Assembly (NCBI GenBank): GCA_964395715.1
Contig: CAYNAU010000001.1
Coordinates: 248,001-312,000, forward strand
Source of the DNA: Porticoccus sp964395715
GTDB lineage: Bacteria > Pseudomonadota > Gammaproteobacteria > Pseudomonadales > Porticoccaceae
Direction of reading: 5' to 3'
DNA: 64,000 bases
Under the pieces are notes generated by a model. It did not search any database. It had not been told where the DNA came from and was given only the letters and a program-made list of their open reading frames with translations. Both the position numbers and the translations under genes were made by a program. Below are positions 1 through 9,684 of this stretch, piece by piece. Numbering within the stretch: the first letter of the stretch is position 1; the number at the start of each line of letters is the position of its first letter.

Positions 1-401
1 TCAAAAACCAGATTGTTCCCGACAGCAAGGACGACATGGCTATCCTGTTCGAGTCCTTTGCCTACAAGCGGGGAATCCCCACCAATGCAGATTTTGTTTT
101 TGATGTTCGCTGCCTGCCCAACCCGCACTGGAAACAGGAACTGCGCCCTCATACCGGCAACCACCCATCCGTCGTCGAATTTCTGGAAGCCCAACCGGAA
201 GTCACGAGTATGGTCGACGAGTTGAAACAGCTGTTTGAACACTGGATACCTTCGTTTCGGGCCAACAACCGCAGCTATCTCACTATTGCCATTGGTTGCA
301 CCGGCGGGCAGCATCGTTCAGTTTACATTTGTAACCAACTGGGTAACCATTTCACCAACCAATACCCCAACGTGCAGGTTAGGCACCGCGAGCTGTCATA
401 A
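1..401 (+). CDS. rapZ: RapZ, RNase adaptor / nucleotide-binding protein (3' end only)
   Basis: This is the C-terminal part of RapZ; the gene begins before the window and the reading frame is open from base 3. RapZ binds the small RNAs GlmY/GlmZ and presents GlmZ to RNase E, controlling glucosamine-6-phosphate synthase. The visible part carries the family signatures FESF, a DFVFDVRCLPNPHW block and, near the end, CTGGQHRSV, typical of the RNA-binding C-terminal domain. It ends 21 bases before ptsO. The pair usually closes an rpoN-hpf-ptsN-rapZ-ptsO cluster, so the sigma-54 gene is probably just upstream (inference). The N-terminal P-loop domain cannot be seen. Confidence 0.95.
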   Translation, partial: KNQIVPDSKDDMAILFESFAYKRGIPTNADFVFDVRCLPNPHWKQELRPHTGNHPSVVEFLEAQPEVTSMVDELKQLFEHWIPSFRANNRSYLTIAIGCTGGQHRSVYICNQLGNHFTNQYPNVQVRHRELS

Positions 402-422
402 CAGACTCAGAAAAGGACCCCC

Positions 423-704
423 ATGTCGCAATTGATTCGCACAGAACTGACAATAATAAACCGCCTGGGGCTTCATGCCAGAGCGGCTGCGAAACTGGCG
501 TCGACGGCCGGAAAATATGGCTGTGTCATAAAAACAGGCCGTGAACCGGAAAAAATGGTTGATGCCAAAAGTGTGATGTCCCTGATGTTACTGGCTGCCA
601 CCCAGGGCACCACCCTGTATTTTCACTTTGAAGGAGCGGACGCCGAACGCGCCCACCGGGACGTTGAGCAACTTATCGCCAATCGTTTTGACGAAGAGCA
701 ATAA
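423..704 (+). CDS. ptsO: NPr, HPr-like phosphocarrier of the nitrogen PTS
   Basis: A 93-residue HPr-family protein. The phosphorylatable histidine is His18 in the motif GLHARAAAK, and Ser50 in DAKSVMSLM matches the regulatory serine position of HPr proteins. NPr passes phosphate from EI-Ntr to EIIA-Ntr (PtsN) and links carbon/nitrogen state to potassium handling and cell-envelope control; it does not itself import sugar. Its place right after rapZ identifies it as NPr rather than the sugar-PTS HPr. Length is normal and the start ATG is the only reasonable one. Confidence 0.93.
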   Translation: MSQLIRTELTIINRLGLHARAAAKLASTAGKYGCVIKTGREPEKMVDAKSVMSLMLLAATQGTTLYFHFEGADAERAHRDVEQLIANRFDEEQ

Positions 705-794
705 CCCCCTTCTCCCAACAACTCCGCTGTAATTTTATAACGCCCCCCTATAAACTATCGGCCATCCAACCGAGAGCCAGGGATTTCCCATCAC

Positions 795-2153
795 ATGCAG
801 GCGTCCAACGAAAAAGTCAGCGAATTGTCACGGCTCGCCAGCATCGATGAACTGATGCACTCCAGCAATGTGCGCCTCCTGCGGCACATGCTCAACAACC
901 TCACCCCCGCCGATATAGCCGACCAGATAGAGTCTGCACCTCCCAAAGTTCGCCGGGTGCTCTGGGATCTGGTTGACAGCGAATTTGAAGGTGAAGTCAT
1001 CGGCGAGCTCAATGAAGAGCTGCGCGGTGAAATCCTCAGCGAGATGGAAAGCCACGAGGTCGCCTCTCTCACCGAGGGGCTGGACCCCGATGATGTCGCT
1101 GACATTTTGCAGCAATTACCTGACCAGGTAATTCCTGAAGTTCTTCAAGCCATGTCCAGCCAGGATCGACTGCGTGTAGAGCGAGTGCTCACTTATGCAG
1201 AAGATAGTGCCGGCGGCCTGATGAATACGGACACCATCACGGTTCGCCCCGATTTGACCATTGATGTGGTGCTGCGGTATTTGCGGCGCCACGAAGAAAT
1301 TCCGGAAGTCACCGACTGTATTTTTGTGGTCAACCGCGAGGATACTTTCCTCGGCACACTGCCACTGACCAAACTGCTAACCGCCAGCCCAAATATCACT
1401 GTGCGGGAGATTATGGATACCGAGGTGGAGGCCATTGCAGCGGATATGCCCGATTCAGATGTGGCGCTGCTGTTTGAAAAACACGACTGGGTATCGGCAC
1501 CTGTTATTGGCGAAGACCGTAAACTGCTGGGCCGGATCACTATTGATGACGTGGTAGACGTGATCATGGAAGATGCCGCCCACTCCCTGTTGGGTCTGGC
1601 GGGCCTCAGTGACGAGGAAGAGACGTTTGCCTCCGTCAAGCGAACGGCCCCGAGACGAGCGATCTGGCTGGGTCTCAATCTGATGACCGCCATTCTTGCA
1701 TCGGCAGTCATCAATATTTTTGAGGCAACTATCGACAAGGTGGTGGCACTGGCCATTCTGATGCCAATCGTTGCCAGTATGGGCGGCGTCGCCGGCAGCC
1801 AGACACTTACCGTGGTGATCCGGGGCATGGCCCTGGGGCAGATCAGCCGCAACAACATGCGCTGGTTACTGAGCAAGGAGTTCGCCGTCGGCGCTCTCAA
1901 CGGCATGCTGTGGGCACTGATCATGGGTGGCGTGGCCGCGCTGTGGTTCAATGATCCCATTATTGCCGTCATTATCGCCGCCGCCATGTTGATCAACCTA
2001 CTGGCTGCCGCAATTGCGGGAGCGGGACTGCCAATTCTGTTGAAGGCCTGCAGGATTGATCCCGCCCTGGCTGGCAGCGTAGCCCTGACCACCGTCACGG
2101 ACGTGGTCGGCTTTCTTTCATTTCTAGGGTTGGCCACCCTTTTCTACGGTTAA
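795..2153 (+). CDS. mgtE: Magnesium transporter MgtE
   Basis: A 452-residue Mg2+ channel of the inner membrane. Order: an acidic helical MgtE N domain (about 20-125), two CBS domains (about 130-255), and a C-terminal membrane domain (about 280-450) with five predicted hydrophobic helices. The membrane part contains MPIVASMGGVAGSQT, the conserved pore segment. In the family the N and CBS domains sense cytoplasmic Mg2+ and close the pore when it is high. The length is normal. I see no M-box-like leader in the 90-base gap after ptsO. Its stop is 10 bases before the yjgA start, so the two are probably cotranscribed. Confidence 0.95.
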   Translation: MQASNEKVSELSRLASIDELMHSSNVRLLRHMLNNLTPADIADQIESAPPKVRRVLWDLVDSEFEGEVIGELNEELRGEILSEMESHEVASLTEGLDPDDVADILQQLPDQVIPEVLQAMSSQDRLRVERVLTYAEDSAGGLMNTDTITVRPDLTIDVVLRYLRRHEEIPEVTDCIFVVNREDTFLGTLPLTKLLTASPNITVREIMDTEVEAIAADMPDSDVALLFEKHDWVSAPVIGEDRKLLGRITIDDVVDVIMEDAAHSLLGLAGLSDEEETFASVKRTAPRRAIWLGLNLMTAILASAVINIFEATIDKVVALAILMPIVASMGGVAGSQTLTVVIRGMALGQISRNNMRWLLSKEFAVGALNGMLWALIMGGVAALWFNDPIIAVIIAAAMLINLLAAAIAGAGLPILLKACRIDPALAGSVALTTVTDVVGFLSFLGLATLFYG

Positions 2154-2163
2154 CTTGTCAGTC

Positions 2164-2679
2164 ATGAGTAATTTAGACGACTTCCCCGAACCCACGCCGG
2201 ACGAGGAAATCCCGAAAAGTAAAACGGCGATCAAGCGGGAAATGACCGAGCTTCAGAAGCTCGGCGAAGAGCTGGTCAACCTGCCAGCGGCCAAACTGGA
2301 AAAAATCACTCTCCCAGAGGATCTTCAGGAAGCGGTAATGCTGGCCCGGCGCTTAAAAAATCGCGAGGGTAAACGCCGCCAACTTCAATACATCGGCAAA
2401 CTGATGCGGGTTATCGACAGCGACAGTATCCGGGAGGCACTGGAGAGTTTTCACCAGGATAGCGTCGCCTTTCGACAACAGTTTCATAGACTGGAAGTCT
2501 GGCGCGACCGACTGCTGAATGAGGGTGATAGCGCGCTTGAAGAACTTCTGCGTGAAAAGCCTGGAATGGATCGCCAGCACCTGCGCCAGTTGATTCGCCA
2601 GGCCCAAAAGCAAGCCTCGCAAAACAAGCCACCCGCCGCAGCCCGCAAGCTTTTCAAATATCTTCGGGAAAACAGCTGA
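2164..2679 (+). CDS. darP: Ribosome-associated protein YjgA/DarP family
   Basis: A highly charged, helical 171-residue protein of the YjgA (DUF615, DarP) family, which associates with late 50S ribosomal precursors. Recognisable features are the acidic N-terminus (DDFPEPTPDEE), the KSKTAIKREMTELQKLGEELVNLP block and a basic C-terminal helix with RQLIRQAQ. I chose the ATG at 2164, which puts the acidic N-terminus first as in the family; a TTG nine bases upstream (2155) is the alternative. It is probably cotranscribed with mgtE. The stop codon directly abuts that of the convergent peptidase gene (shared TGATCA), so there is no room for a terminator between them. Confidence 0.9.
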   Translation: MSNLDDFPEPTPDEEIPKSKTAIKREMTELQKLGEELVNLPAAKLEKITLPEDLQEAVMLARRLKNREGKRRQLQYIGKLMRVIDSDSIREALESFHQDSVAFRQQFHRLEVWRDRLLNEGDSALEELLREKPGMDRQHLRQLIRQAQKQASQNKPPAAARKLFKYLRENS

Positions 2680-3639
2680 TCAGGAGGCGTCCAGCAGGGT
2701 TTTGGCCATCCCATCCGTCGCCTCAATCAGAGCCGACAATGTGCCCGGCTCGGAAGAGGCATGGCCCGCATCACGAATAACCTCAAGTCGCACTTCTCCC
2801 CAGGCTTCATAGAGGTCATATGCCTGATCAACAGGGCAGACCATGTCATATCGTCCGTGCACGATCACCGCCGGGATACCCCTTAAGCGATCCATCTGCT
2901 GAACGATTTCGTTTTCGTCGAGAAAAGCATCATTGATGAAATAGTGGGCTTCAATCCGCGCCATCGCCAGTGCGGTGTGAGGGCGGCCCAAATATTCCAC
3001 CAAGTCGGGATTGGGGTGAAAACTGGCGCACCGCCCTTCCCAGGTACACCAGGCTTTGGCGGCCGCCATACGCACGATTTCATTCTTACCCGTCAGGCGC
3101 TGATGATAAGCGTGCAGGAGATTATCCCGCTCAATTTCAGGAATCTGGAACAGAAAATCTTTCCAATAATCCGGAAATACATGACTGGCGCCGTCCTGAT
3201 AGAACCAATGAATATCCTGCTGGCGACAGAGAAAAATACCCCGCAGAACCATACCCATCACTCGCCCTGGGTGGGCTTGGGCGTAGACCAGGCTCAATGT
3301 TGAACCCCAGGAACCACCGAACAATACCCACTGCTCCACCTTGAGCTTGATGCGAATTTTTTCCATGTCCGCCACCAGCTCGGGGGTGCTGTTATGGCGC
3401 AATTCCGCATGGGGTCGGGAGCGACCACTGCCTCGCTGATCAAACAGAATAATGCGGTATTTTTCAGGGTCAAAAAAACGCCGGTCATTTTCGGTACAAC
3501 CGGCGCCAGGGCCGCCGTGGACAAACACCACCGGGATACCATCGGGGTTGCCAACTTCCTCGACATACAGGGTATGCAGAGAGTCCACCGCCATCCTGTG
3601 AGTGGCATATGGCTTAATACGCGGATAAAAGGTTCTCAT
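2680..3639 (-). CDS. pip: Proline iminopeptidase (S33 alpha/beta hydrolase)
   Basis: A 319-residue cytoplasmic serine peptidase that removes N-terminal proline from peptides. It has the oxyanion motif HGGPGAGC near residue 41, the nucleophile elbow GGSWGS (Ser110), an aspartate in HGRYDMVCP (Asp265) and the catalytic histidine in DAGHASSEPG (His293), a complete S33 triad. DQRGSGRS is also typical. I took the ATG at 3639 because family members begin with a similar RTFYPRIKPY block; an ATG four codons upstream is possible. It lies about 110 bases downstream of typA on the same strand. Confidence 0.94.
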   Translation of the reverse strand: MRTFYPRIKPYATHRMAVDSLHTLYVEEVGNPDGIPVVFVHGGPGAGCTENDRRFFDPEKYRIILFDQRGSGRSRPHAELRHNSTPELVADMEKIRIKLKVEQWVLFGGSWGSTLSLVYAQAHPGRVMGMVLRGIFLCRQQDIHWFYQDGASHVFPDYWKDFLFQIPEIERDNLLHAYHQRLTGKNEIVRMAAAKAWCTWEGRCASFHPNPDLVEYLGRPHTALAMARIEAHYFINDAFLDENEIVQQMDRLRGIPAVIVHGRYDMVCPVDQAYDLYEAWGEVRLEVIRDAGHASSEPGTLSALIEATDGMAKTLLDAS

Positions 3640-3751
3640 CAGCGGATCCATGTCAGAGACAGTGGGCCTACAGTACCCCTATCGGCCACGAGAATCTACC
3701 GCGCCAGCGCCCCGTCATTCGGGACGCTCTTCTGTTTTCAGCCAGGAAAAC

Positions 3752-5566
3752 TCAGATATTTTTTCCCGCCCGCTTGCGTTCGTTTTCGGTGAGCAGTTTC
3801 TTGCGCAGACGAATGAAGTGTGGCGTAACCTCCACCAGTTCATCTTCCTCGATAAACTCAAGCGCCTGTTCCAGGGTATGCTTGACCGGTGGGGTCAGAA
3901 TCAGGTTCTCGTCAGTACCCGCGGCGCGGATATTGGTGAGCTGCTTGGCCTTGGTGGGGTTGACTGGCAGATCATTACTGCGTGAGTGCAGACCGATAAT
4001 CTGTCCCTCGTAAACCTCTGCACCGTGCCCCAAAAACAGCCTGCCGCGCTCCTGCAGGTTAAACAAGGCATAGGCAAGGGTTTTACCCTTGATCATGGAG
4101 ACCAGCACGCCGTTCTGGCGCCCGGCCAGCTCTCCGGCTTTCACCGGTCCGTAGTGATCAAAGATACTGGTCATAATGCCTGAACCACTGGTGAGCGTCA
4201 GAAACAGGGAACGGAAACCGATCAACCCTCTGGAAGGCACCATAAACTCCAGGCGCACCCGACCCTTGCCATCCAGTTCCATATTGGTCATTTCAGCTTT
4301 GCGCAACCCCAGCTCCTCCATGACCGCGCCCTGGTGCTGATCTTCAATATCGATCACCACCTGCTCGTACGGTTCCTGAATCTCGCCATCCACCTCTTTC
4401 TGGATAACTTCCGGGCGCGACACGCCAAGCTCAAATCCCTCGCGACGCATATTCTCGATCAGTACCGACAGGTGTAGCTCACCCCGACCGGAAACTACAA
4501 ATCTGTCCGGGGTGTCACCCTCTTTGACTCGCAGGGCCACGTTGTGGATCAATTCCTGCTCGAGGCGCTCCTTGATGTTACGGGACGTGACAAACTTGCC
4601 ATCCTGTCCGGCAAAGGGAGAATCGTTCACCTGGAAAGTCATGCTCACGGTGGGCTCGTCCACGCTGAGTGGTGGCAGTGCCTCCGGCTTATCCGGATGA
4701 CAAACGGTATCTGAAATATTCAGCTTGTCGATGCCGGTAATACAAACGATGTCACCCGCCTGAGCCTGATCCACCTCAAAGCGCTCCAGACCACGGTAGC
4801 CCATGACCTGAAGAACCCTTCCACGCCGGGTCTTGCCTTCGCGGTCAACCACCACCACCTGATCATTGGTTTTCAGCTTGCCGCGGGTAATCCGGCCAAT
4901 ACCGATAACCCCCACGTAACTGCTGTAATCCAGTGCGCTGATCTGCATCTGCAAGGGACCGTCGAGGTCCACCTCGGGCGCTTTGACCTGGTCAACCACC
5001 ATCTGGAACAAGGGGGTCATGTCCTCCTGCATATCGTCAGGATCATTACCCGCGATACCATTCAATGCCGAGGCATAAATAATAGGAAAATCCAGCTGCT
5101 CGTCAGTGGCGCCCAGTCGGTCAAACAGGTCAAACACTTGGTCCACGACCCAGTGGGGGCGCGCGCCGGGGCGATCCACCTTGTTGACCACGAGAATGGG
5201 GTTAAGCCCCTGCTCGAAAGCCTTCTGGGTAACGAATCTAGTCTGCGGCATCGGCCCGTCGACGGCGTCCACCAGCAACAACACCGAATCCACCATCGAG
5301 AGCACCCGCTCTACTTCGCCACCAAAGTCCGCGTGCCCGGGGGTATCCACAATATTGATACGGTAGCCATTCCACTCAATGGCCGTATTTTTGGCCAGGA
5401 TGGTAATGCCTCGCTCGCGTTCCTGATCGTTGGAGTCCATGATGCGCTCGGCACCCATCGCCTTTCGGTCCAGAGTTCCGGATTGTTGCAGCAGCTTGTC
5501 CACCAGCGTGGTTTTGCCATGGTCAACGTGAGCAATAATGGCAATATTGCGGAGTTTCTCGATCAC
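3752..5566 (-). CDS. typA: Ribosome-associated GTPase TypA/BipA
   Basis: A 604-residue translational GTPase related to EF-G and LepA that binds the 70S/50S ribosome and supports growth and 50S assembly at low temperature or under stress. GTPase motifs are at the N-terminus: AHVDHGKTT (G1), RGITI (G2), DTPGHADFGGEV (G3) and NKVDRP (G4). Beta-barrel, EF-G-like and the BipA-specific C-terminal domains follow, the last containing NLQERGRLFLGHGAEVYEGQIIG. Length and start match the family. It stands alone with a 132-base gap upstream to the PfpI-family gene. Confidence 0.97.
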   Translation of the reverse strand: MIEKLRNIAIIAHVDHGKTTLVDKLLQQSGTLDRKAMGAERIMDSNDQERERGITILAKNTAIEWNGYRINIVDTPGHADFGGEVERVLSMVDSVLLLVDAVDGPMPQTRFVTQKAFEQGLNPILVVNKVDRPGARPHWVVDQVFDLFDRLGATDEQLDFPIIYASALNGIAGNDPDDMQEDMTPLFQMVVDQVKAPEVDLDGPLQMQISALDYSSYVGVIGIGRITRGKLKTNDQVVVVDREGKTRRGRVLQVMGYRGLERFEVDQAQAGDIVCITGIDKLNISDTVCHPDKPEALPPLSVDEPTVSMTFQVNDSPFAGQDGKFVTSRNIKERLEQELIHNVALRVKEGDTPDRFVVSGRGELHLSVLIENMRREGFELGVSRPEVIQKEVDGEIQEPYEQVVIDIEDQHQGAVMEELGLRKAEMTNMELDGKGRVRLEFMVPSRGLIGFRSLFLTLTSGSGIMTSIFDHYGPVKAGELAGRQNGVLVSMIKGKTLAYALFNLQERGRLFLGHGAEVYEGQIIGLHSRSNDLPVNPTKAKQLTNIRAAGTDENLILTPPVKHTLEQALEFIEEDELVEVTPHFIRLRKKLLTENERKRAGKNI

Positions 5567-5698
5567 AGGATTTCTCAGTAGGTGTAAAAACAGGCGCGGA
5601 TTATAGCGGCTGTCTGACTTTCACGCAGATTTTTCTTTGTGACGACACAGGTTTATCTTCAGATCATCCGGCAGCGAATGTCGCGCCCACAGGCCGGG

Positions 5699-6358
5699 TC
5701 ATTCTCCGGCTTTCGAGAACACCCTTTGCTGAACTTCCGCGCCCTGAAACGGGTAATCCATATAGCTGGCAGTGAACCGGGCAACCTCCTCGCCAAAATA
5801 ACCGGCGAGAATCTCCAGGGACAGGTCTATGCCGGCAGAAATCCCGGCTGATGTCATCACCTTGCCGTCCTTCACCACCCTGGCATGGCGCTCGACATCA
5901 ATATCGGGGAACAGCTCCTGGAGCAATTGTAGTGAGTGCCAGTGGGTGGTCGCGGTTAAGCCATACAACAGCCCGGCACTGGCCAGCAGCAGCGCTCCGG
6001 TACAAACCGATGCCAATAACTCCACACCCTCGGCCTGCTGTTTCAGAAAATTGAGGAGTTTTTCATTGTGCATTTCCCAGCGGGTACCCAGCCCTCCCGG
6101 AACAATCAACACATCCAGGTTTGGACAGTTTTCAAAGGTCACATCCGGCAGCACCTTTAAACCACCAGTGGCGACCACAGGCTTGTCGAATTGGGAAACC
6201 AGCAGAATATCAAAAGGCGACGGCTCCGAGCGCCGGGTTTCCTCATCCAGCCGGACGATGGAGAAAACCTCATAGGGGCCGGAAAAGTCCAGCACTTCAA
6301 TTTCATCAAAGACCAGTATGCCCAACCTTTTTCGGGGCAGGGAACGGTTGTTCTGCAT
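5699..6358 (-). CDS. DJ-1/PfpI family class I glutamine amidotransferase-like protein
   Basis: A 219-residue single-domain protein of the DJ-1/PfpI superfamily. The nucleophile elbow is LLASVCTGALLLA with Cys119, followed by a histidine in TTHWHS, as in isonitrile hydratase-like (InhA) proteins and in the sensor domains of some AraC-type regulators. There is no C-terminal HTH, so it is not a GlxA-type regulator. Substrate unknown; an isonitrile hydratase or a glyoxalase III/deglycase-like role is possible but not shown. I used the ATG at 6358, preceded by GGAA, because the 15 codons upstream have no family likeness. Confidence 0.8.
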   Translation of the reverse strand: MQNNRSLPRKRLGILVFDEIEVLDFSGPYEVFSIVRLDEETRRSEPSPFDILLVSQFDKPVVATGGLKVLPDVTFENCPNLDVLIVPGGLGTRWEMHNEKLLNFLKQQAEGVELLASVCTGALLLASAGLLYGLTATTHWHSLQLLQELFPDIDVERHARVVKDGKVMTSAGISAGIDLSLEILAGYFGEEVARFTASYMDYPFQGAEVQQRVFSKAGE

Positions 6359-6451
6359 TTTTCCGCACACTAAAATTCGACTTGCATACTCCCATGCTCG
6401 CAAACCCTGACGACAACAGCAAGCGACCGGTTTCCAGTACGATACCTCTGT

Positions 6452-6991
6452 TCAGGTAAGCAGGATTTTCAAACCGATACCAATCAACACAACACCCCCC
6501 AGAAACTCGGCCTTGTCTTCCAGCCAGGTACCGCTGCGTACACCGATAAAGACGCCGACCATACTCATCAGGAACGTTATCATCCCTATCATCAGGCAGG
6601 CCAGCCAAGGCGCCACCTCCAATAGCGTAATGGCAAAGCCCGCCGCCATGGCATCAATGCTGGTCGCGATGGCCAGGATCAACATCACCCGATGTGTAAT
6701 GATAGCGATGTCTTCCTCCACCCCTTCAGCAAAGGATTCGTAGATCATTTTTCCACCGATCAGCACCAGCAACAGAAACGCAATCCAGGGAGCGGCAGCT
6801 TCCACCCAGCCCAGCACCCCCTTGCCCCCCAGGTAGCCGAACACCGGCATTAAAGCCTGGAAAACCCCAAAATAAATGCCCGCCATGATGGCCAACGACA
6901 TGGGCCGACGCTGATGCTTTGCACCCAGTCCGATGGATACCGCAAAAGCATCCATACTTAACGCCACCGCCAACAACAATACTTCCAACAT
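6452..6991 (-). CDS. mntP: Manganese efflux pump MntP
   Basis: A 179-residue inner-membrane protein made of two DUF204 repeats, with six predicted hydrophobic helices. Each repeat carries a conserved membrane aspartate motif (LSMDAFAVSIGLG near the start and TSIDAMAAGFAI in the second half). The family exports Mn2+. An AAGGA Shine-Dalgarno lies before the ATG. In many bacteria mntP is preceded by a yybP-ykoY manganese riboswitch; I looked in the 100 bases upstream and could not recognise one. Confidence 0.93.
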   Translation of the reverse strand: MLEVLLLAVALSMDAFAVSIGLGAKHQRRPMSLAIMAGIYFGVFQALMPVFGYLGGKGVLGWVEAAAPWIAFLLLVLIGGKMIYESFAEGVEEDIAIITHRVMLILAIATSIDAMAAGFAITLLEVAPWLACLMIGMITFLMSMVGVFIGVRSGTWLEDKAEFLGGVVLIGIGLKILLT

Positions 6992-7094
6992 ACTCAGCTT
7001 TCCTTCAAAACATCAGGCGCGGAAACTGTAGAGAGAACCTCTGCCGCTTTCAAGCGATGCTGCTTCGAATACACAGCACCGATAGAGAAAAACA

Positions 7095-7124
7095 AAACAG
7101 GCCACCTGATCAGGTGGCCTGTTT
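7095..7124 (-). terminator. Rho-independent terminator of the type III glutamine synthetase gene
   Basis: A perfect 30-base inverted repeat (arms of 15, AAACAGGCCACCTGA and its complement) followed on the minus strand by a T-rich run (GTTTTGTTTTT). It lies 27 bases after the stop of the glutamine synthetase gene and before mntP on the same strand, so it insulates the two. Confidence 0.88.
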
Positions 7125-7151
7125 CTAATCCAGGAATGGCTTTCTTGACTG

Positions 7152-9326
7152 TTAACGGAAAAACAGCAGCTCCCGGTATTTCGGCAGGGGCCACAGGTCG
7201 TCTGAAACCTCCAGCTCCAGGCAATCTGCATGCACTCTGACCTCATCCATCAGGCTGCGAATGTTACCGGCACAGAATTTCATATGATCTTCTGTGGTAT
7301 CAAAGTCGTGCCTGCCGATCAGGGAAGACAATTCCTCGACGGCTTTCATCATGGCGCTGGTTTCAGCGGCAACTTTATTAACCACGGTGGCATCAAGTTC
7401 GACGCCCACTTCACGGGCACCCGAGATAGCGCTGCTCAAATCCGAGAGGTAACTCATGGCTGCGGGGTAGATCAGCGTCTTAGCCATATCGACAACCAGT
7501 TTCGCCTCCACTTCGATAGACAGGATGTACTGTTCAGCGTACACCTCATATCGACTGGCCAGTTCCACCGGCGTCAACACACCCGTCTTTTTGAAGAGTT
7601 CAATGACATCCGCTTCGAGCAGGGCCGGCAAGGCATCGGCAGTGGTGGGGATATTTTTCAGTCCCCGTTCCTCAACTGCCATGCGGTGCCATTCCGGTGA
7701 ATAACCGTCACCACCAAAGACAACATTGCCATGCTGCTGCATCAATTCCTGCAGCACCTTGATAACAGCTTCTGTCTGATTGCTAGCGGACGACAGGCTG
7801 GCCTCAAGCTTTTCGGCAATCCAGTCCAGCGAATCGGCAAGCATCGTATTCATCGCCACCAGTGGGCCCGATACCGATTGCGAGGAGCCTACCGCCCGGA
7901 ACTCAAAGCGGTTGCCCGTGAAGGCAAAGGGTGAAGTGCGGTTGCGGTCCCCAGGGTCCCTTTCAAACTTGAGAATCTGGCTAATCCCCAGATCCATCAC
8001 ACCGCCTTTCGCCGTCTCATTCAGCTTGCCTTCCTTGATATCCATAAACAGCTTTTCCAGCTGATCGCCCAGGTACACAGAAAGGATCGCGGGTGGCGCC
8101 TCGTTCGCACCCAGACGGTGATCATTCGCCGCAGAAGCAATGGCAGCCCGGAGCAGGGGGCCATAGACATGCACGCCGCGTATCACCGCACCGCAGAACA
8201 GCAGGAAGATCAGGTTTTTATCCGGGGTGCTGCCAGGGTCCAGCAAATTACCCTGGGTGGAGTTTCCCACAGACCAGTTAACGTGCTTACCAGAACCATT
8301 CACACCGGCAAAAGGCTTTTCATGCAGCAGGCACAGGAAGCCGTGCTTTTTGGCAGTCATTTTCAGCAAGGTCATCAACATCTGCTGATGGTCAGAGGCA
8401 ACATTGGCCGATTCAAAATAGGGCGCAATTTCAAACTGACCGGGCGCCACTTCGTTGTGGTGCGTTTTTGCGGGAATTCCAAGCCGATACAGCTTGTCTT
8501 CGAGGTCTTGCATAAAGACCTGTACGCGCTCGGGTATAGCACCGAAATAATGATCGTCAAATTCCTGACCCTTGGCCGGCGCAGCCCCGAACAGGCTGCG
8601 TCCTGCCAGCAGCAGATCCGGGCGGCTGCTGGCAAAATTTTCATCCACCAGAAAATACTCCTGCTCGGCACCGCAGCTGGAGTTCAGGGTGGCAATGTCT
8701 GTTTCACCCATTAACGACAGGACTTTTCTTGCCGACTTATCCATCGCCGCGTTGGAACGCAGCAGGGGAATCTTTTTATCCAGCGCTTCGCCGGTCCAGG
8801 ACATGAACACACTGGGAATCATCAGGGTTGCACCATTATCCGTGTGCATGATGTAGGCGGGACTGGTGGGGTCCCAGGCCGTGTAACCCCGGGCGGCATT
8901 GGTCATCCGCAGGCTGCCATTGGGGAATGACGAACCATCGGGCTCACCCTTGATCAACAGGCTGCCGGTAAATTCGGTAATCGCACCGCCATCGGAATTG
9001 GTAATGATAAAACCATCGTGCTTTTCAGCCGTGGCATTGGTCATCGGGTAGAAAATATGTGAGAAAAACTTTACCCCTTTGGAAATGGCCCAGTCCTTCA
9101 TGGCCGCGGCGACGACATCTGCTGTACCGGGATCCAGAGCGGCGCCTGTTTGTACGGTGTTTTTCATGGCTTTAAAGGCATTTTTCGACAACGCCTCTTC
9201 CATGGTCGCCAGGTTAAACACATCTGTTGCCCAGATCTTGCTCAGGGCTTCCGGCATATCAACAGTCATGGGCTCGCGGTTATTAATTTCTGCAATGGCG
9301 AGCATTCGGGGTTGGTTTCCGCTCAT
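7152..9326 (-). CDS. glnN: Glutamine synthetase type III (GlnN family)
   Basis: A 724-residue glutamine synthetase of the large type III family (ammonia + glutamate + ATP to glutamine), far longer than type I (about 470). It carries type III forms of the active-site motifs: GAEQEYFLVD (metal-binding glutamates), HHNEVAPGQFEIAP, NGSGKHVNWS (ATP/glutamate binding), NDHRLGANEAPPAI and NRFEFRAVGSSQS. The N-terminal domain and the long C-terminal helical extension are typical. It is separate from the type I glnA at 11499. GSIII is not regulated by adenylylation. It appears monocistronic, with a strong terminator after it. I found no convincing sigma-54 promoter in its upstream gap, unlike glnA. 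Confidence 0.95.
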   Translation of the reverse strand: MSGNQPRMLAIAEINNREPMTVDMPEALSKIWATDVFNLATMEEALSKNAFKAMKNTVQTGAALDPGTADVVAAAMKDWAISKGVKFFSHIFYPMTNATAEKHDGFIITNSDGGAITEFTGSLLIKGEPDGSSFPNGSLRMTNAARGYTAWDPTSPAYIMHTDNGATLMIPSVFMSWTGEALDKKIPLLRSNAAMDKSARKVLSLMGETDIATLNSSCGAEQEYFLVDENFASSRPDLLLAGRSLFGAAPAKGQEFDDHYFGAIPERVQVFMQDLEDKLYRLGIPAKTHHNEVAPGQFEIAPYFESANVASDHQQMLMTLLKMTAKKHGFLCLLHEKPFAGVNGSGKHVNWSVGNSTQGNLLDPGSTPDKNLIFLLFCGAVIRGVHVYGPLLRAAIASAANDHRLGANEAPPAILSVYLGDQLEKLFMDIKEGKLNETAKGGVMDLGISQILKFERDPGDRNRTSPFAFTGNRFEFRAVGSSQSVSGPLVAMNTMLADSLDWIAEKLEASLSSASNQTEAVIKVLQELMQQHGNVVFGGDGYSPEWHRMAVEERGLKNIPTTADALPALLEADVIELFKKTGVLTPVELASRYEVYAEQYILSIEVEAKLVVDMAKTLIYPAAMSYLSDLSSAISGAREVGVELDATVVNKVAAETSAMMKAVEELSSLIGRHDFDTTEDHMKFCAGNIRSLMDEVRVHADCLELEVSDDLWPLPKYRELLFFR

Positions 9327-9684
9327 GGGGGGGATCCTCAGATTTTTGGATGGAGAGTTGATCGACTGTCTCAGCGCAAACAGCCCAGGGGACCCATTAC
9401 GGGTAGTGAATTATTCAGGGGTCCTGGTCAAATTGCTCCGGTAACAGAATGTTTCACAGACGAGTTTTTCGTATGTACCCGTTTCAAAAGCAATTTTCAG
9501 TCCAACTTCTGAAAAAATACCGACGAAGGGACCGCTACACCAAAAATCCGGTCAAAAACACTGGCACAGGCTCTATATCAGAGCGGTTAACGGTGCGGCA
9601 TCGCTCACCCATGCAAGCTGCAGGGTATCTCACGCACTCTGTTTGCGCGCTTTTCTATGCTATGGGTGTTTTTTGGTGCGGGTG
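9327..9684 (-). promoter_or_regulatory. Upstream region of the type III glutamine synthetase gene
   Basis: 358 bases without a gene between thiI and the type III glutamine synthetase gene, both on the minus strand. It must hold the promoter of the latter. I searched both strands for the sigma-54 pattern TGGCAC-N5-TTGC and for NtrC palindromes and saw no convincing match. No tRNA or recognisable RNA fold was seen. Confidence 0.45.

Noticed and set aside
6992..7094. Possible yybP-ykoY manganese riboswitch before mntP
   Set aside because: The conserved helices and the loops of that class could not be found in the 100-base leader.
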